DNA of 64,000 bases from Actinostola sp. cb2023. Taxonomy: Eukaryota; Cnidaria; Anthozoa; Actiniaria; Actinostolidae. The stretch lies in the NCBI GenBank assembly GCA_033675265.1, contig JAUJYZ010001308.1:585494-649493 (forward strand), given 5' to 3'. Both the position numbers and the translations under genes were made by a program. This document shows, one piece after another, positions 33,972 through 45,475 of this stretch (position 1 is the stretch's first letter; each line of letters begins with the position of its first letter). The notes beneath the pieces were generated by a model. That model made no database searches and was not told the DNA's origin. It was given only the letters and a program-made list of their open reading frames with translations.

Positions 33972-36900
33972 ATGTGTTGTTTGCCTGCACAGACACCTGT
34001 CATGTTTGTCGTTTCCTTGACAACACTACTTTTAGTCCGCGTGATTAAAACTCAGCAGACAAGCAGCGTGGACATCAAATCACGTGATGCAAGATATCTA
34101 TTATCACGTGACTATGTGCTGAATGGTCACATGATTGATATTGTCCAATCAGTGGGCGAGATTGAGTGTGCAAGGATGTGCATGCGCACGCAACGCTGTA
34201 ACAGCGCCAACTACTTCATCGATGGAATGTTGTGTGAAATGAATGGAAAGAACAAAAAGACGGCAAGAAATGTTGGATTTGTCAAGTTACAAGGATGGAT
34301 TTACTTTGAAAAGATGGTATGTACAGTAGTGATGCATTGAATTCTATCTGTTAGATTATGAATATACAGCTGTATCAACATCAATACACTGAAAGCACTC
34401 GACCGAAAGGTATCATGGGTAACGTTATTGACAATCAAACTACCCATGCTCCCTTTCGGTCTTGTAGCATAGATGTGCCTTGAATCACATTACCCATGCT
34501 GCCCTTCGGTCTTTTAGCGTAGGCCGTTTAAAACCGCTGTACGCTGTTGACATGATGGATGTGCCTTGAATCACATTACCCATGCTACCCTTCGGTCTTT
34601 TAGCGTAGGTCGTTAAACCGCTGTACGCCGTTGACCATAATCCTTTGCGCGCACAAATCACTATACCCTTGAAACTTGAATACAGCAAAATTTGTAAATA
34701 TGAAGCTGTTTATTCACTGAACGTGTTAGACAGTTTGTAGATGTGAGTAATACTACTAATTTAGGTTAAGTGTGAAGGTGTTACCGGTTTATTTATGTGA
34801 ACGTGTAGGACAGTTCGTAGATATTATAGTCAAAGTACATCATTACTATACAAGGTTCTGTATAGTAACTCGATAAACTTGCTGCATTTACTGTAGTCAG
34901 TAGTAAACAATCTTGTTTTGTGTTGTTCATGTAGACAATGTGTCAGTCATATCCTTGCCTCAACAATGGAGTCTGTTCCTCCGTCTTCGCATCGACAGTT
35001 GATAGCTACAAGTGTACATGTCCAACAGGGTTCGCAGGGCAACACTGCGAGAAAGGTACCGATGTTTTAAAATGATACACAGTCAATAATGTGTCCAGCT
35101 AAAAAGAGATTAACACTACAATTTAATCTTAAAAGTAAACATCACCTCAGTGTGAGAAGAGAATTTTAACGATGCCCGTTTTCACAGGCAGAGGTGATTT
35201 ATGCTTTAGAAATTAAAAATTCCACGCGCGCAAATCGAATATATGTTGAGACACGTGACATTTACTATAGTGTTAATCTCTTTTTAGCTGGACAACATTA
35301 AAGTGCTACTTAGACGAAAATCGATCGAAGTTTAATTTAGCTGAAACTTCATTGAATAATTATTCAAGGGTCTAATAATCTGACTAGTTACTATATTTTC
35401 ATGAATCTTTAGAGGTGTCAGTGACGTCATCTACTCAACCAGGAGCCCATAAGTAGGAGCCTCCATCTACCGTACTGGGTTTGTGAGACGACCTGTGACC
35501 GGATCAGGCTATTTTTAGAACACCTTTTCCCGCGAAGTAATCATCAATCAATAGGAATCCCCCATGGGAATTAAACAGAGCCAATCAGCATCATGAGGGA
35601 GATGATTTGTGTTTATTTGTGATATATGAACAAAATGGCGGATGAAGAAATTGGCGAAATTGAAGAAACTGAAAGTCAAGAGAGCGAAAATGACAGTGAT
35701 AGTTACAGTGACTCTTTTGCAGTTTAGTACTTCATCGGAAAGTGACCAAGAGTCTTCAAGTTCGTGTTCTGTTTCTCAAGGAACTAAAAAATCATCAAAT
35801 AGTAAACCTACCAAGCCAAAAGCTAGAAACTCCGTAACAAAGCCGAAATCAAAAATCCCTGGTGTTAAAATTTCGCGAGGAAACTGGTGTTCTAAAAATA
35901 GCCTGATCCGGTCACAGGTCGTCTCACGAATACATCCCAGATGGAGGCTCCTACTTATGGGCTCCTGACTCAACCCAACATTCAGCTCCATACATTTCTT
36001 TGTATTTTGTGAGTCAAAATATCACAATATTTTGTTCAGATAACAGCTCTGCATTGAAGACAACTGGTCAGACAATCAATCCTAAGCACAAATAATGTAT
36101 GAAAACTCCTTCACCCAAACTTTTAGCTTCATAGAAATAAAATAATTCAAGAAACTAAACACAAAGAAATGTATATGGAGCGAAGCTGTGTTGATTGTTA
36201 GGGTTGAGTAGATGACCTCACTGACACTTCTAAAGATTCATAAAAATGTAATACTTCCCATAGGAATTTTGAGAAAACACATTAACCAGTAATTGTATGG
36301 CTCTTTGAGATTATTTCAGTGAAGCTTCAGCTAAATTAAACTTCGATCGATTTTCGTCTAAGTAGCATTTTTTTAAATGACATTGACTGTACAAGAATTA
36401 CAGTTTACTGAGCCGTTTACCGTGTTGAAATAAAGTTAATTGATTGATTGATTGATTGATTACAAGGTACAATCTTGAGTGTCATATGCGCAGTAATCAG
36501 TTGATCAGGTATGTATTTGTTGATTCTACAGAAATAAGTGGTTATAGAAAAGAATATCCAGCCATATCTTGTAAAGGAATCTACGATCAGCTTCCGTAAG
36601 TAGACAAAGAAAAATAACAACGCAACGCAACGTAACGTAACGCAACACAACACAACACAACACAACACAACGCAACACAACACAACACAACACAACACAA
36701 CACAACACAACACAACGCAACGCAACACACAACACAACACAACGCAACATAATGCAACTTAACGCAACACAACGCAACACAACACAACAACACAACACAA
36801 ACACAATGCAACTTAACGTAACATAACGCAACACAACACAACGCAACACAATGCAATTTAACGTAACGCAACACAACACAACACAACGCAACAAGCAAAC

Positions 36901-39382
36901 AAACGTAACGCAACACAACACAACACAACCAGGAGCCCATTACTAGGAGCCTTCCTCTCCTATAATAGGTTTGTGTGACATCAAATGCACAAATTGGGCT
37001 AAAAATAGAACACTCATTAAAAATTCTGCGCGATTAACCAATCATGTCGCGTCTTACACAATAGGAATTTGACGTCAGATTCAACACTGCTAGCTTTGCT
37101 TTCAATGTCGGCCGAAAGCGTACCGTGTAGTTCCAGTGATTCTAATAAAAGAATCAGAATCTAGTGAAATTTCAGATCAGTTTCGTCGTTTGCCGACTTC
37201 AGTACTTCATCAAGCGAGGAAGAACAATGATTGAAAACATTAAAAACAAAACAAAAAAGCAACTCCAGGTATTATTATTTATATCAAAACTTCAAGTGTG
37301 AGAACTTCTAAAAACAAAGCTACTAGTTAAAAAGGCCAGTTCAAAACCCGGCCAAAAAACGAACATCTTCTGCTCTTTCTGAGAAGGAATTCAACGATCT
37401 GGTATCATGGATAATCTCTTACGAAGAACATAATTAAACTTGTGCAGGACTAGCAGTGAGAACCAAGTTAATGAATATTCCAAACCGCCGGTGTGTTTTA
37501 CTAATTAGCATTTGTTGTCTGAAACGCAGCAAAATGAATCACGAGGAGCTTCTTTTTCTGTGGTCTGGATGAATTTTATCGCATTTTTATTCATCGGCTG
37601 ATCTTGGAGTGCCGGCTTTCTTGCCTTCTTTGAACTGAAGACGCCTTTGGCGAATGAACTTCGCATACACTCAGTGATAACCCTCTTGTTTTAGTGTTCT
37701 TTGCCGCTCTTTAAGGCACGGTTCGTCGGTTGAAAGTTTCAGTTGTTTTTCGACTATCTTTCGGCGAAGAAGTTATTTAGCAAAGTGCACATTTGTGTGG
37801 TTTAATTGTTATGTTGGCGCCGCTATCAAACTTTTGCTTCATCAGAGTCGAAATCATTGGAGAACGCTTCATTCTTACGAATAAATCATGAATCAAAAAC
37901 CAACAAAAGAAAGTTGATAAAACAAGAATAAACATATGAAGCGATAGGTATAAGAACGTAGACTGAAGAATTTCGCGACAACGCGAGTCGCCAAACTAAA
38001 AGTCTCCACTAAGCGCGCGCTCTGGCAGTATGTCGGTTTATTGATACATGTGATTCATTCATTGTACACAGTTGTCTCGTTCTTGTGCAAGGGAAAATAG
38101 ACTTGGACTTCCATGGATTAAGAATATCAATATTTTGGATCAAGTCCTCGCGTCTTCCGTTTGGCGGCCATTTTATTTTTCAATTTGAAATTCTTCGGAA
38201 ATTTGCATATCTAAAAATAGCCCAATTTGTGCATTTGATGTCACATGAACCTATTACTAGAGGAAGGCTCCTAGTAATGGGCTCCTGACACAACACAACA
38301 CAACGCAACACAACGCAACACAACACAACGCAACAAGCAAACAAACAAGCAAAACAAAATAACGAACACTATCAATATAATGTGTTATGGAGTGTGTTTT
38401 CTTGCAGGTCATCGCCCTCAGGTCTCTATTATTTCAAAAATGTCAGTGACATGAGTACTCCTTACCAGGCCCACTGCGCCATGGACGTGATAGATGGATG
38501 TGGAGGAAAAGGCTGGTCACTAGTCATGAAGATCGATGGACACAAGGTAAGCTACTCGATCCTGACCCAAACATGGTTCCCTGTGTTGAAAGCATGTTTG
38601 CCCAGTTGTCCCAGTTATCCAATGCATTTATTTACTTCATAGGGAATTATAGTGCAGTTATCCACTCGTGACCTGATTGTTTTTTATTAATTGGAAAACC
38701 TTTTTCAATTCTAGACAACCTTTCATTACAACTCGACGTACTGGACAGATAAACGAACATACAATCCATCAGCAGGTAAAACCGGTTTTGATACCATGGA
38801 AACCAAGCTACCGTTCTATTGGTCGACGCCCTTCACACACTTGTGCCTGGGGATGAAAATTGGTCACATGACTCGATGGCTCAAAAGTCGTGTAAGTTCT
38901 CGATCCCAGGCCTTTTGGGGGCATTATTGGTTGATGGAGAGGGGACTGCACGACCAATCAATCAATTGAACGATTGTTTAGTACAAACTAATAATAGTTA
39001 CTCTATTGCATGGCTTAGGTATTCTGGCAACTCCCTGTATGACGTCATATCCGGTGGAAAGTTTGATCAATTTCCAAATAAGGTATCTGAGTGGAGGTCC
39101 CTGGTTCCTGGGTCGTCTCTACAACATTACTACAGAATAGGCTTTAACAACAAGGCAAGTGTTGACAGTAGAGCCTTAATCAATAGTCGAGCACGTGTTG
39201 GCATCGTGGCAAATAATGAGAATGATTACACAACACCAGACTCCCGCATTGGATTCGGAACGGGAGGACATGGGAGAGATGAGGATGACACTAACTCGTG
39301 TGGAAACGAGGCTGCGACTGGTGTTGGGTCAGATCAGGGTAGGGTCTCTATCAAGGCTTTCTGTTATATTCTCATACAGTAG
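33972..39382 (+). CDS. Secreted PAN/apple - EGF-like - fibrinogen-like protein
   Basis: Exons 33972-34316, 34935-35055, 36532-36595, 38408-38546, 38715-38889 (approximate) and 38982-39382. Start: ATG followed by a hydrophobic leader (VMFVVSLTTLLLVRVI), a signal peptide. A PAN/apple-like module follows (ECARMCMRTQRCNSANYF, LCEMN). The second exon is an EGF-like module (CLNNGVC ... CTCPTGFAGQHCE). The C-terminal domain is fibrinogen-like (SGLYYFKN, CGGKGWSLVMKIDG, YWTDKRTYNP, SLYDVISGGKF, RARVGIVANNENDY, IKAFCYILIQ). The architecture resembles uncharacterized skeletal organic matrix protein 5 of corals. The junction 38889/38982 is the weak point: it needs a GTGTAA donor. The small exon 36532-36595 repairs the phase and supplies CKGIYDQLP. 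Confidence 0.75.
34470..34640. repeat. Tandem duplication of about 85 bp in intron 1
   Basis: GTGCCTTGAATCACATTACC to CGCTGTACGC..TTGAC is present twice in a row with small differences. A third partial, inverted CCGAAAGG..CATGGGTA block lies at about 34402. Confidence 0.75.
35076..35287. mobile_element. MITE in intron 2
   Basis: GTCCAGCTAAAAAGAGATTA near the left border is mirrored by TAATCTCTTTTTAGCTGGAC at the right. No coding capacity. Confidence 0.65.
35301..36373. mobile_element. Foldback/TIR element hosting a nested insertion
   Basis: AAAGTGCTACTTAGACGAAA at 35301 is mirrored by TTTCGTCTAAGTAGCATTTT ending at about 36373. The arms continue through the block containing GTCATCTACTCAAC and its mirror GTTGAGTAGATGAC. 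The CAGGAGCCC element at 35440-35967 interrupts the left arm. Confidence 0.7.
35440..35967. mobile_element. CAGGAGCCC-family TIR element, copy 3 (528 bp, divergent)
   Basis: Ends CAGGAGCCCATAAGTAGGAG / CTCCTACTTATGGGCTCCTG with perfect 7-bp flanks ACTCAAC (35433-35439 and 35968-35974). It contains ATGGCGGATGAAGAAATTGG at 35635, a 30-codon acidic frame (MADEEIGEIEE..., stop at 35725). An overlapping frame is rich in Ser then Lys. These may be relics of an element-encoded N-terminus. Confidence 0.85.
36618..36929. repeat. (ACAAC/ACGCA)n pentanucleotide array, left part
   Basis: AACGCAACACAACACAAC-type pentamers. The array resumes at 38288-38360 after the 1358-bp element inserted in it. Confidence 0.95.
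36930..38287. mobile_element. CAGGAGCCC-family TIR element, copy 2 (1358 bp)
   Basis: Near-identical to 25401-26756 along its length, apart from small indels such as an insertion at about 37280-37360 and a deletion near 37545. Ends CAGGAGCCC / GGGCTCCTG. Flanked by ACACAAC on both sides, which also matches the host array. Confidence 0.9.
38288..38360. repeat. (ACAAC)n pentanucleotide array, right part
   Basis: Continuation of 36618-36929; the closing GCAACAAGCAAACAAAC also occurs at 36888 near the end of the left part. Confidence 0.9.
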
Positions 39383-42300
39383 TGTAGTCATACTCACTCT
39401 GTACCAGTGTGCAGGTCAGATCAGGGTAGGGTCTCTATCAAGGCTTTCTGTTATATTCATACTCACTCTGCACCAGTGTTGGGTCAGATCAGGGTAGGGT
39501 CTCTATCAAGGCTTTCTGTTATATTCTCATACAGTAGTATAGTCATACTCACTCTGTACCAGTGTGCAGGTCAGATCAGGGTAGGGTCTCTATCAAGGCT
39601 TTCTGTTATATTCTCATACAGTAGTATAGTCATACTCACTCTGCACCAGTGTGCAGGTCAGATCAGGGTAAGGGTCTCTATCAAGGCTTTCTGTTATATT
39701 CTCATACAGTAGTATAGTCATACTCACTCTGCACCAGTGTGCAGGTCAGATCAGGGTAAGGGTCTCTATCAAGGCTTTCTGTTATATTCTCATACAGTAG
39801 TATAGTCATACTCACTCTGCACCAGTGTGCAGGTCAGATCAGGGTAGGGTCTCTATCAAGGCTTTCTGTTATATTCTCATACAGTAGTATAGTCATACTC
39901 ACTCTGCACCAGTGTTGGGTCAGATCGGGGTAGGGTCTCTATCAAGGCTTTCTGTTATATTCTCATACAGTAGTATAGTCATACTCACTCTGCACCAGTG
40001 TGCAGGTCAGATCAGGGTAGGGTCTCTATCAAGGCTTTCTGTTATATTCTCATACAGTAGTATAGTCATACTCACTCTGTACCAGTGTGCAGGTCAGATC
40101 AGGGTAGGGTCTCTATCAAGGCTTTCTGTTATATTCTCATACAGTAGTGTAGTCATATTCACTCTGTACCAGTGTGCAGGTCAGATCAGGGTAGGGTCTC
40201 TATCAAGGCTTTCTGTTATATTCTCATACAGTAGTGTAGTCATATTCACTCTGTACCAGTGTGCAGGTCAGATCAGGGTAGGGTCTCTATCAAGGCTTTC
40301 TGTTATATTCATACTCACTCTGCACCAGTGTTGGGTCAGATCAGGGTAGGGTCTCTATATCAAGGCTTTCTGTTATATTCATACTCACTCTGCACCAGTG
40401 TTGGGTCAGATCAGGGTAGGGTCTCTATCAAGGCTTTCTGTTATATTCATACTCACTCTGCACCAGTGTGCAGGTCAGATCAGGGTAGGGTCTCTATCAA
40501 GGCTTTCTGTTATATTCTCATACAGTAGTATAGTCATACTCACTCTGTACCAGTGTGCAGGTCAGATCAGGGTAGGGTCTCTATCAAGGCTTTCTGTTAT
40601 ATTCATACTCACTCTGCACCAGTGTTGGGTCAGATCAGGGTAGGGTCTCTATCAAGGCTTTCTGTTATATTCATACTCACTCTGCACCAGTGTGCAGGTC
40701 AGATCAGGGTAGGGTCTCTATCAAGGCTTTCTGTTATATTCTCATACAGTAGTATAGTCATACTCACTCTGCACCAGTGTTGGGTCAGATCAGGGTAGGG
40801 TCTCTATCAAGGCTTTCTGTTATATTCTCATACAGTAGTATAGTCATACTCACTCTGCACCAGTGTGCAGGTCAGATCAGGGTAAGGGGTCTCTATCAAG
40901 GCTTTCTGTTATATTCTCATACAGTAGTATAGTCATACTCACTCTGCACCAGTGTGCAGGTCAGATCGGGGTAGGGTCTCTATCAAGGCTTTCTGTTATA
41001 TTCTCATACAGTAGTATAGTCATACTCACTCTGCACCAGTGTGCAGGTCAGATCAGGGTAGGGTCTCTATCAAGGCTTTCTGTTATAGTCATACTCACTC
41101 TGCACCAGTGTGCAGGTCAGATCAGGGTAAGGGTCTCTATCAAGGCTTTCTGTTATATTCTCATACAGTAGTATAGTCATACTCACTCTGCACCAGTGTG
41201 CAGGTCAGATCAGGGTAGGGTCTCTATCAAGGCTTTCTGTTATATTCTCATACAGTAGTATAGTCATACTCACTCTGCACCAGTGTTGGGTCAGATCGGG
41301 GTAGGGTCTCTATCAAGGCTTTCTGTTATATTCTCATACAGTAGTATAGTCATACTCACTCTGCACCAGTGTGCAGGTCAGATCAGGGTAGGGTCTCTAT
41401 CAAGGCTTTCTGTTATATTCTCATACAGTAGTATAGTCATACTCACTCTGTACCAGTGTGCAGGTCAGATCAGGGTAGGGTCTCTATCAAGGCTTTCTGT
41501 TATATTCTCATACAGTAGTGTAGTCATATTCACTCTGTACCAGTGTGCAGGTCAGATCAGGGTAGGGTCTCTATCAAGGCTTTCTGTTATATTCTCATAC
41601 AGTAGTGTAGTCATATTCACTCTGTACCAGTGTGCAGGTCAGATCAGGGTAGGGTCTCTATCAAGGCTTTCTGTTATATTCATACTCACTCTGCACCAGT
41701 GTTGGGTCAGATCAGGGTAGGGTCTCTATATCAAGGCTTTCTGTTATATTCATACTCACTCTGCACCAGTGTTGGGTCAGATCAGGGTAGGGTCTCTATC
41801 AAGGCTTTCTGTTATATTCATACTCACTCTGCACCAGTGTGCAGGTCAGATCAGGGTAGGGTCTCTATCAAGGCTTTCTGTTATATTCTCATACAGTAGT
41901 ATAGTCATACTCACTCTGTACCAGTGTGCAGGTCAGATCAGGGTAGGGTCTCTATCAAGGCTTTCTGTTATATTCATACTCACTCTGCACCAGTGTTGGG
42001 TCAGATCAGGGTAGGGTCTCTATCAAGGCTTTCTGTTATATTCATACTCACTCTGCACCAGTGTGCAGGTCAGATCAGGGTAGGGTCTCTATCAAGGCTT
42101 TCTGTTATATTCTCATACAGTAGTATAGTCATACTCACTCTGCACCAGTGTTGGGTCAGATCAGGGTAGGGTCTCTATCAAGGCTTTCTGTTATATTCTC
42201 ATACAGTAGTATAGTCATACTCACTCTGCACCAGTGTGCAGGTCAGATCAGGGTAAGGGTCTCTATCAAGGCTTTCTGTTATATTCTCATACAGTAGTAT

Positions 42301-44775
42301 AGTCATACTCACTCTGCACCAGTGTGCAGGTCAGATCGGGGTAGGGTCTCTATCAAGGCTTTCTGTTATATTCTCATACAGTAGTATAGTCATACTCACT
42401 CTGCACCAGTGTGCAGGTCAGATCAGGGTAGGGTCTCTATCAAGGCTTTCTGTTATAGTCATACTCACTCTGCACCAGTGTGCAGGTCAGATCAGGGTAA
42501 GGGTCTCTATCAAGGCTTTCTGTTATATTCTCATACAGTAGTATAGTCATACTCACTCTGCACCAGTGTGCAGGTCAGATCAGGGTAGGGTCTCTATCAA
42601 GGCTTTCTGTTATATTCTCATACAGTAGTATAGTCATACTCACTCTGCACCAGTGTTGGGTCAGATCGGGGTAGGGTCTCTATCAAGGCTTTCTGTTATA
42701 TTCTCATACAGTAGTATAGTCATACTCACTCTGCACCAGTGTGCAGGTCAGATCAGGGTAGGGTCTCTATCAAGGCTTTCTGTTATATTCTCATACAGTA
42801 GTATAGTCATACTCACTCTGTACCAGTGTGCAGGTCAGATCAGGGTAGGGTCTCTATCAAGGCTTTCTGTTATATTCTCATACAGTAGTGTAGTCATATT
42901 CACTCTGTACCAGTGTGCAGGTCAGATCAGGGTAGGGTCTCTATCAAGGCTTTCTGTTATATTCTCATACAGTAGTGTAGTCATATTCACTCTGTACCAG
43001 TGTGCAGGTCAGATCAGGGTAGGGTCTCTATCAAGGCTTTCTGTTATATTCATACTCACTCTGCACCAGTGTTGGGTCAGATCAGGGTAGGGTCTCTATA
43101 TCAAGGCTTTCTGTTATATTCATACTCACTCTGCACCAGTGTTGGGTCAGATCAGGGTAGGGTCTCTATCAAGGCTTTCTGTTATATTCATACTCACTCT
43201 GCACCAGTGTGCAGGTCAGATCAGGGTAGGGTCTCTATCAAGGCTTTCTGTTATATTCTCATACAGTAGTATAGTCATACTCACTCTGTACCAGTGTGCA
43301 GGTCAGATCAGGGTAGGGTCTCTATCAAGGCTTTCTGTTATATTCATACTCACTCTGCACCAGTGTTGGGTCAGATCAGGGTAGGGTCTCTATCAAGGCT
43401 TTCTGTTATATTCATACTCACTCTGCACCAGTGTGCAGGTCAGATCAGGGTAGGGTCTCTATCAAGGCTTTCTGTTATATTCTCATACAGTAGTATAGTC
43501 ATACTCACTCTGCACCAGTGTTGGGTCAGATCAGGGTAGGGTCTCTATCAAGGCTTTCTGTTATATTCTCATACAGTAGTATAGTCATACTCACTCTGCA
43601 CCAGTGTGCAGGTCAGATCAGGGTAAGGGTCTCTATCAAGGCTTTCTGTTATATTCTCATACAGTAGTATAGTCATACTCACTCTGCACCAGTGTGCAGG
43701 TCAGATCGCTCAAGGTACTTAAGGCCTGGTTCAAAAAGGCAATTTGGAAAATCACATTTCTTGTAATAACTCGCTGCTCTAATTTACTTAGGCACTCATA
43801 TTTAGGCATAAGGTTATATACAAGATTTGAGACAATTTGGATCTAACAATTGTGACGTCATGTGGTCACGTGACCTTATGGAGGAAAATATAGTTTTTCT
43901 TAAATGCGGTCGCGAATTCAATTCACAATGAAATACCTTTTACGTAATAGCGTTAAGGATAACCAGTTAAACAAGATAGCGTTTAGAAAACATCGGAATT
44001 ATATATAGTTTAAGAGAAAACTACAGAAATATAATCTGATGAAATGGTCACGTGACCTCTTTTCCGAAATATTCTCCTTGCAAAAAGCGGGAGACAGGTT
44101 TTCTAAACGAGGGTTAATAGATGATCATAAACGTGATTATACACAACTATTTGCTTTCACTTTCCTCTTAAACTGGCGACCGCATTTTATATTTTGTTTT
44201 CAAAATTCTTTGTCACGTGGTTAACCACGTGATACGCTGTTTTGGATTTCATTCACTTAAATAAGTAGAGGATATAAAATTCTCAAGCTGTGCCAAGTTT
44301 TGTGATGTTTAGTCAAAATGATTAGACATTATAATTTTTTTCGTTTTTCTGCTATTTAAGGCTTGAACCAGGCCTTAAGTACCTTGAGCGGGGTAGGGTC
44401 TCTATCAAGGCTTTCTGTTATATTCTCATACAGTAGTATAGTCATACTCACTCTGCACCAGTGTGCAGGTCAGATCAGGGTAGGGTCTCTATCAAGGCTT
44501 TCTGTTATAGTCATACTCACTCTGCACCAGTGTGCAGGTCAGATCAGGGTAAGGGTCTCTATCAAGGCTTTCTGTTATATTCTCATACAGTAGTATAGTC
44601 ATACTCACTCTGCACCAGTGTGCAGGTCAGATCAGGGTAGGGTCTCTATCAAGGCTTTCTGTTATATTCTCATACAGTAGTATAGTCATACTCACTCTGC
44701 ACCAGTGTTGGGTCAGATCAGGGTAGGGTCTCTATCAAGGCTTTCTGTTATATTCTCGTACAGTAGTATAGTCAC
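39331..44775 (+). repeat. Minisatellite seeded by the terminal exon of the fibrinogen-like gene
   Basis: Units of about 87 bp (short form about 68-71 bp) contain GTCAGATCAGGGTAGGGTCT, CTATCAAGGCTTTCTG and CACTCTGCACCAGTGT. The first unit is the end of the coding exon: it encodes SDQGRVSIKAFCYILIQ and the TAG at 39380-39382. Later units repeat that coding tail, stop and 3' flank, roughly 60 times. A higher-order period of 1370-1371 bp gives three near-identical blocks starting at 39912, 41283 and 42653. The array is interrupted at 43709-44388. Confidence 0.95.
43709..44388. mobile_element. 680-bp TIR element inside the minisatellite
   Basis: CTCAAGGTACTTAAGGCCTG and its mirror CAGGCCTTAAGTACCTTGAG form the ends. 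Uninterrupted array units read GATCGGGGTAGG; here GATCG lies left and CGGGGTAGG right, so CG is duplicated or is the palindrome tip. The longest internal frame is 61 codons. Superfamily not assigned. Confidence 0.8.
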
Positions 44776-45475
44776 TGCATCGTAATGTTGAGCATCGATT
44801 GGTAGAACGATCTTCTAATTAAGACTAATCGCCCCGGCAGACTCAGCAAGAGAAGCCGAGTAGAGGCTACACAGATAGAATCACTGTTACATAATAACAA
44901 TCTGTTTTTATTGTCAAATATCTTTTCAGCTGAATATTTAATATAGTTCGAAGTCCTCATAGAGGAACGACGACTACAATGTATAATATAATAAAACCTT
45001 TCTGAATTAATTTAAACAATGTACTCTTTGACTTAATCAATACTGATGTACATATTTGAAACACAAAACTTATGTTATTTACAGTGAATATTAAACGATC
45101 TCTAGTGACTTTGTTATTTACAGTGAATAATAAACGATATTGGTATATTAAAAAATATTATGTGTATGTACGATTTCAAGTCACGTGACTAAGTCACGTG
45201 TTATAAGCTACCAATGATTGAACCATTTGAAGGGCCAATCATGATTGAGAACGACTCCATCTTTGATCACACGGTAGAAACAAAACCCTACGCATGACGT
45301 ACCGGTTGGTGTATACAAGTTATAAATTAACACCTTAGACGTCAACCTATGAGCGTCCAGCACTCAGCCGAGCATGGCACTGGTCCCATAACAACTGACC
45401 CTTGAACTCCAATCATCTTTGACCTTTGATCACACCGTAATGCGCATGTCTGTGCTGCACGTGCCTATCACGTGC
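44776..45475 (-). other. Probable 3' UTR of the SBF-like gene, meeting the + strand array
   Basis: Follows the minus-strand stop codon at 45476-45478. AATAAA on the minus strand (TTTATT at about 44907-44912) is a candidate poly(A) signal. No other gene is seen. Confidence 0.4.

Noticed and set aside
36417..36940. Cys/Val-rich frames of 107-131 codons on the minus strand
   Set aside because: Translation of the ACAAC/ACGCA microsatellite.
39407..44593. Series of 76-145 codon frames repeating RVGSLSRLSVIF
   Set aside because: Shifted frames of the minisatellite. The genuine reading is GRVSIKAFCYILIQ, which stops at 39382.
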